The notes below the pieces were generated by a model. The model was not told the origin of the DNA and did no database searches. It saw only the letters and a program-made list of their open reading frames with translations. Source: Tachypleus tridentatus (taxonomy: Eukaryota; Arthropoda; Merostomata; Xiphosura; Limulidae). Taken from it: a stretch of DNA of 64,000 bases. Location: assembly GCF_004210375.1 (NCBI RefSeq), contig NC_134833.1, forward strand, positions 140,608,127-140,672,126, given 5' to 3'. Shown here piece after piece: positions 58,487 to 64,000 of this stretch. The position numbers were made by a program, and so were the translations under genes. The number at the start of each line of letters is the position of its first letter. Position 1 is the stretch's first letter.

Positions 58487-60680
58487 CTACGAGTCCATAC
58501 ACAACAATTTACGCAACTGGACCATCAAGTGCTCCGCCCACACATCAGTTATGGACTGTGATGAGGTATTGTCAAATGGATAAGCCTCAGCACACTTAGA
58601 GAAGTAACTGATAATGACCAACACATACCAATTACTTTGTTCATTTTCTGGAAGTGTATCATCAATATGTAGAATTTTTCCAAGGTTTCTTCTATGGACA
58701 CCACACATAGAGAATGTTCACACTAATGCTGAACATCTCAAGTGAAATGTGGTCAGTGAAACTACCATCATATGTCATCATTAGTGTGTGCACTACCTTA
58801 TTAGACTCTAGTCCTTTTGTTAGGTAAAGCCTTAATAACAATCTATCTTAGAACTCTAGGAACCACAAGCTGCAACACAACTGAAAACCGAATCTCATTG
58901 ATTGATACTAATAATAGCACAGTATATTTTCCAACAGCTGTAATTGCTTGTATAGTCGTGATTGATTGATTGTTTGTTTTGGAATTAAGCACAAAACTAC
59001 ACAAAGAACTACCTGTGCTATGTCTACCACGAGTATCGAAACCTGGATTATAGTTGTGTGAGTCAGCAGACATACCGCTGTGCCACTGGGGCTGTACAAG
59101 TGTGACAGGTCATGTGAATTTGTGCTACATTCCTTAATCTGCACAAATTGAGCTATACCTTGCTGTAAAGCAGGCATTCCAATGCTAGAAGTGGAATTTC
59201 AGCTATACCTTCGAGAGTTTCAAGGGTATTGTTCGTATTATTCAATTTTTAGCGGAATTTCTTACTTTATGACTTGATGTCGCTATGAGAAAAATGGCTT
59301 TAACCCCCACATTGAGTCCAGGATCGGGGCATTCAATGACTGGACAAAACGTCACTGTATGAAAGGACATTCTGTTAGCATGTCCATTTTCCAAGATAGA
59401 TAGTATTATATGACTATACCATGCTCCAACAATGTTGTGATTCAATGTTCTAGCATCTCTTCATAAACCACTTCAATGGTGCATGATCTGGGTGTATTTT
59501 CTGCGATATGGACAGTGTCATTGTGTTTGATGAAAACCACAACTTCAAACAGTTTTGTATTTGTTGTGCTGTATCAGTATTCAGGAGCTATTACTGTACA
59601 ACTCATATGTATTATAATACATCGAACTATATCCTTCAACTGCAATATCTCTGCAATAATGTCATTATTACTGACATTAGTATCAAACAAGAACTTGTGT
59701 AAAAAAACTGTACATGCTGTGTAAAAAAACAGCATGGGAGTTTCCATTAAAGTATGCTTTAGAAGCAGAAATGCTTGGTCACACTCATTGGCCATCTAAA
59801 ATGTGTATTGGCTTTACTGAGAGTAAATAATATTGCAGAGATGTTCTAGAAACTCTTTATGAAAGCAAAATAAAGAAAATAGCAGACTTCTAGTTTACTT
59901 TTGAGCTGAGGCCAGCCTCAAACCACTGAGATATTCATATCATAGAACATAGAATCAGTAGGGAATCTATCTCTTCCCACTATGCAATTAAAAATTCCAT
60001 CTGCGTCTGTAAGTGCACTCTCCAGTTGTTTTGTCTTTAAACTTCTCATTGTTATTGACTGCTACAACATGTACAGATTTATAGCAGCTGACTCGAACAT
60101 ACAGCCAAACATAAGAAAATCATCAACATGTACCAGAACTTTTTTCTGTTGGAATCTTTTAAGCATAAGATCCACTAACCTTTCAAAAATTGATAAAAGC
60201 ATTATACAAATGCTCTCACTAATCAGTTCGATTTGCAAGTATCACTATCTAAACTAATGCTATCTGCTGTCTTGATAGGAAGATCACATTACATGACACT
60301 AACACATTAGGTTAGTCTTTAATAAAGCATAGAATACTACCTGTGTTCACGGAAGAACTGTGATTCTTTCCACACTCCTTCATTCCATTGTAAGTGGCCT
60401 CTACTGTGCGCCAGATGGTTTTCCCACATGAGAGACTGGACTAAATTTATATTGTATGATCATCTTGAGGATTCCAATGCCATAACCTATGTTAACAATT
60501 AATACCTTTATTCTGTAGTTGGCATTATCTAGACATAGTTAGAGCTGTGCTTCTCTACCACCACCTATTCCATTACCATTTGCTAGAATGAAATCAGAGC
60601 TCATTGGCCAGATACGTAGCTTCACTTGGCGTTGTCTGAAAATCGTGTCCTGCCAACCTGGAGCTCCATCTTTATAGGCA
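58487..60680 (-). pseudogene. Ty3/gypsy pol relic (RT, RNase H, integrase)
   Basis: Read on the minus strand in the usual gypsy order. Reverse transcriptase is at about 60205-60105 (FERLVDLMLKRFQQKK then VLVHVDDFLMFG, with YVDD changed to HVDD). RNase H start is at 59795 (MANECDQAFLLLKHTLMETP; later FDTNVSNN). The integrase core is at 58660-58540 (SNWYVLVIISYFSKCAEAYP). Stops and frameshifts are numerous. A SINE-B copy lies between RNase H and integrase. Inactive; no LTRs seen. Confidence 0.78.
58968..59092 (-). mobile_element. SINE-B copy within the gypsy relic
   Basis: GTTTGTTTTGGAATTAAGCAC, CTACCTGTGCTATGTCTACC, CACGAGTATCGAAACC, CAGACATACCGCTGTGCC: a nearly complete reverse SINE-B. Confidence 0.9.
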
Positions 60681-62052
60681 CTTACCAAGTGCTGCCCATC
60701 TCTGAAAAATCTGGACTAAACCATCACATCCTTCAGTCAAACTACCAACTACCACTTATTTGAGTTAGTAGCCAAACGTGACCTGGGCTACATTTGTTTC
60801 CCATAGTGGAAGTAGCAAAAATTACATATCGCTTCCTACTTTCTTGCATCTCCCATGCAGTCAGTTGAAGTTTGTTATTTTGTGTATCTTGATGTATAGC
60901 AAGATATTGGTATTTTCCTTTGAAATGATAACTAACCAGAGTAGTTGTTACCTGATATACGATAAGTTCAAGAAAACAAATACTACATGATTAAAGAGTG
61001 ATAGAGCCACAAACTTTGTTATTCGTATGACTGACTTTTCTGTACAACACGAAGTTTACTCGAGAAAGTAGACTTTGGTAGTTGCAACGTACAGCAGAAA
61101 GAAAATAAACAAAGCTAAGTAGTGCTATGTTTTATTTAATATAACTTTGTAAAATCAGAATATTTGGAGACACAAAACAGTTTTTTTATCTCATGCGATG
61201 CAATTAAAATTTATTTTAATTCAGAGTTCTAATTTTCCCCTTCATTACACATAAAAATATAGGTGTTAAATCGATAAATTAAATTAGAACACTAGCTACT
61301 TTTGTGGTAGCCAATAAGCTATTTAATAATGTAGTTAACATTGTTTCCCGTATGAAGTCTCATTGTTTCATATGATTTTTCGTGCAGTGGTACAACTGTG
61401 TACTTGTAATAGTACAGGTACTTGAGAACCAAGTAATTTATCAAGAAAAGTACAATGTATATTTGTAATATGGACTTCCCCAATCGCTGCCTCACACTGA
61501 AACTTGAACTCTTACTCTTTATCTCCAAATAGGTTGAGCGATGATGCTGTTATTGGTTTCTGATTTTTACTTAAAACAAAGAAACAGCTAAAATTGCATT
61601 CTTGCTTTATCTCTTGTGCAAAGACAAAGCGGTGAACTTCTTGTCTTGAAAACTTAAAAATTTGCTTCTTAATATTCATGGAAGACATGTTGGATCTCAG
61701 TTTCAGTCTTATCCTAGTTGTCAAGATGAAGGATCCATTAAGAACTTTGTTCATGGTTAAGTTTATCAAAGCAGGTATTCCTCCCATCAATGAACGTGAG
61801 TTATTCCCTCTCGATCACAGTTTTTCAAATAATCCCACAATCACAGAATGAGAGAGAAATGTAATATTGAAGGAGATTAGTAGCAGCTCAGCTCCAAATA
61901 TCTCCAAGTAATTTGACATTGTATCGAGGTAGTTTGTAGCTTTGGCTCTAATCCTCCAGCAGTTCAGTGGTCTCCTCTTCACCATACCTGAAATATCCTA
62001 CCCAATCTTATCTGGCCTTGGATGCTTTTGAAAAAGAAGCATCCTTCAAAAG
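60681..62052. other. no gene identified
   Basis: It might hold the decayed upstream (gag/protease) part of the minus-strand gypsy relic; no motif confirms it. The minus frame 61790-61512 has no recognised domain. Confidence 0.35.
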
Positions 62053-62460
62053 AAATAAGACCTAGAGGTATACTGGTTGCACATTTGAGGTGTATCAGGA
62101 TAAGACCTAGACGTTTGCTGGTTGCCCACTTGAGATGTGTCAGGATAAGACCTAAAGGTATGCTGGTTGCTCACTTGAGGTATGTCAGGATAAGACCTGG
62201 AGGTATGCTGGTTGCCCACTTGAGATGTGTCACGATAAGACCTAAAGGTATGCTGGTTGCTCACTTGAGGTGTGTCAGGATAAGACCTGGAGGTATGCTG
62301 GTTACCCACTTGAGATGTGTCAGGATAAGACCTAGAAGTATGCTGGTAGCCCACTTAAGGTGTGACAGGATAAAACCTAGAGGTGTGCTGGTTGTCCACT
62401 TAAGATGTATCAGGATAAAACCTAGAGGTATGCTGGTTGCCCACTTGAGGTGTGTCAGGA
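62053..62460. repeat. 45-bp tandem array, about 9 units
   Basis: Eight full units from 62088 to 62447, each 45 bp, with partial units on both sides. The core is CAGGATAAGACCTAGAGGTA followed by TGCTGGTTGC. Units alternate between AGATGTGTC and AGGTGTGTC starts for much of the array, suggesting a 90-bp higher-order unit. The period is a multiple of three and units lack stops, so plus (62022-62516) and minus (62354-62046) frames are both open. Whether either is translated cannot be told. Confidence 0.93.
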
Positions 62461-62771
62461 GAGGTGACATGATAGGAACAACATGTGGGAAAATCTTTGG
62501 TAAGAACGTGAGTTAAAACGAACTAGAACTAGTTTTTCAAGCTGCTGGATCAGAAGACGGCTTCTAATCCTCTAAAATTCTGCCTGTTTTGCAAAACTGT
62601 CAAATCAGCAAGGCTCCACGGAGAATAGCTGTTATTTCTCACCAGAAAGATTTAATACCAACAATAACAAAAGCCAATTTTACAAAACCATTAACATTAC
62701 TGAAGGAACGGCTAAATTCCTAGAAGTTTTCGATCCTTATCCTGGAAGAATCTGACTCCAAGGCAGTGGGT

Positions 62772-63690
62772 CATTGGCATCATCACATCCAGGTAAAGAT
62801 AATGAAGTAGACATCAGCCTAGGAGTTAACAGTGAGTCGTTGACATCACCACATCCAGATAAAGATAATGAAGTAGACAGGAGCTTAGGAGTTAACAGTG
62901 AGTCGTTGACATCACCACATCCAGATAAAGATAATGAAGTAGACATCAGCCTAGGAGTTAACAGTGAGTCGTTGACATCACCACATCCAGATAAAGATAA
63001 TGAAGAAGACATCAGCCTAGGAGTTAACAGTGAGTCGTTGACATCACCACATCCAGGTAAAGATAATGAAGTAGACATCAGCCTAGGAGTTAACAGTGAG
63101 TCGTTGACATCACCACATCCAGGTAAAGATAATGAAGTAGACATCAGCCTAGGAGTTAACAGTGAGTCGTTGACATCACCACATCCAGGTAAAGATAATG
63201 AAGTAGACATCAGCCTAGGAGTTAACAGTGAGTCGTTGACATCACCACATCCAGATAAAGATAATGAAGTAGACATCAGCCTAGGAGTTAACAGTGAGTC
63301 GTTGACATCACCACATCCAGGTAAAGATAATGAAGTAGACATCAGCCTAGGAGTTAACAGTGAGTCGTTGACATCACCACATCCAGGTAAAGATAATGAA
63401 GTAGACATCAGCCTAGAGTTAACAGTGAGTCGTTGACATCACCACATCCAGGTAAAGATAATGAAGTAGACATCAGCCTAGGAGTTAACAGTGAGTCGTT
63501 GACATCACCACATCCAGATAAAGATAATGAAGTAGACAGGAGCTTAGGAGTTAACAGTGAGTCGTTGACATCACCACATCCAGATAAAGATAATGAAGTA
63601 GACATCAGCCTAGGAGTTAACAGTGAGTCGTTGACATCACCACATCCAGATAATGATAATGAAGTTGGCATCAACTTAGAAGTTAACTCT
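62772..63690. repeat. 66-bp tandem array, 14 units
   Basis: CCAGRTAAAGATAATGAAG recurs every 66 bp (62789, 62855, ... ), with very low divergence. Variants are GGT/GAT at the third codon, ACATCAGCCT versus ACAGGAGCTT, and GAAGAAGAC in unit 4. The last unit is degraded. A one-base deletion near 63415 (GCCTAGAGTT for GCCTAGGAGTT) changes phase. Both strands are open: plus units read GKDNEVDISLGVNSESLTSP, minus units read MSTSLSLPGCGDVNDSLLTP. Either a minisatellite or an exon for a repetitive protein. Confidence 0.95.
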
Positions 63691-64000
63691 TCAGAAAGAA
63701 GACTGGTGGCAGGATACAACTGTGTAGTTGTGGAAGAGTTTTTCCAGACTCAGACTGCATCAGCCAAATCAGAGAAGAATATGATCTAACAATTGGCAAA
63801 ATAACAGAAATAGTCAGTTTCCTTGGGTAACCTTCTAGCCAGCCGCCTGAAGTGATCCTGTGGGAAGTAATTCTTCATGACGAGAAACCCACATGAAGTA
63901 AGAATGCATTCTAAAGACGACTGGTATGGATATTAAAACTTTTATTAAAATAAAGCAGAGAACAACATTTTGATCTTCTAAGATAATCTTCAGGTTAACA
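63691..64000. other. end of window; repeat-tail motif
   Basis: Reverse complement of 63950-64000 contains GTTAACCTGAAGATTATC and AAAATGTTGTTCTCTGC, similar to AAAACGTTGTTCTCTGC at 33046-33062. It is probably part of a dispersed element continuing past the window. Confidence 0.4.

Noticed and set aside
62772-63690. CRISPR-like array
   Set aside because: Units are contiguous 66-bp tandem repeats with no unique spacers, in an animal genome.

Overview
The window is AT-rich eukaryotic (animal) DNA, dominated by interspersed repeats and poor in genes. Two tRNA-derived SINE families are scattered through it on both strands, called here SINE-A (tRNA-like head, core GGCGGTGGGTGGTGATGA, CAAA-type tail) and SINE-B (shorter, head resembling GTGGCTCAGCGGTA). 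From memory, these SINEs look like those of horseshoe crab (Xiphosura) genomic DNA. Together with a gremlin-type BMP antagonist exon, they make a chelicerate, most likely a horseshoe crab, the best guess. That assignment is inference and needs a database search.

The one intact gene I can support is a gremlin-like secreted cystine-knot protein on the minus strand (coding exon 4880-4055). A splice acceptor sits directly before its ATG, and a CpG-rich patch about 2 kb upstream (6715-7070) could be its promoter or 5' exon. A short minus-strand piece of a striatin-like WD40 repeat (22667-22789) looks like a pseudogene or an isolated exon. Two more CpG-rich islands (13560-13800, 25442-25760) and a possible small exon (32296-32390) have no recognisable product.

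The rest is transposon archaeology. 136-1674 is a dead mariner element with a SINE-A nested in it. 3010-3580 is the C-terminal end of a LINE reverse transcriptase. 34690-36150 holds remnants of Ty3/gypsy integrase (minus) and gag (plus). 36730-38260 is a pogo/Tigger transposase relic with a SINE-A inserted at its start. 39331-40904 and 43663-45233 are two inverted copies of one Tc1-like transposon with long, doubly repeated termini; the second lies exactly at the centre of a 53-bp-armed palindrome. 50890-51790 is a gypsy relic with protease followed by integrase. 54300-55350 and 58480-60700 are further gypsy relics on opposite strands.

Tandem repeats are notable. A 102-bp satellite (19889-20357) appears to have been amplified from the middle of one SINE-A copy. 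At the right end lie a 45-bp array (62053-62460) and a 66-bp array of 14 units (62772-63690), both with period divisible by three and open reading frames on both strands. No rRNA, CRISPR or functional tRNA gene was seen. Long stretches between repeats hold nothing I can recognise and are listed as such.
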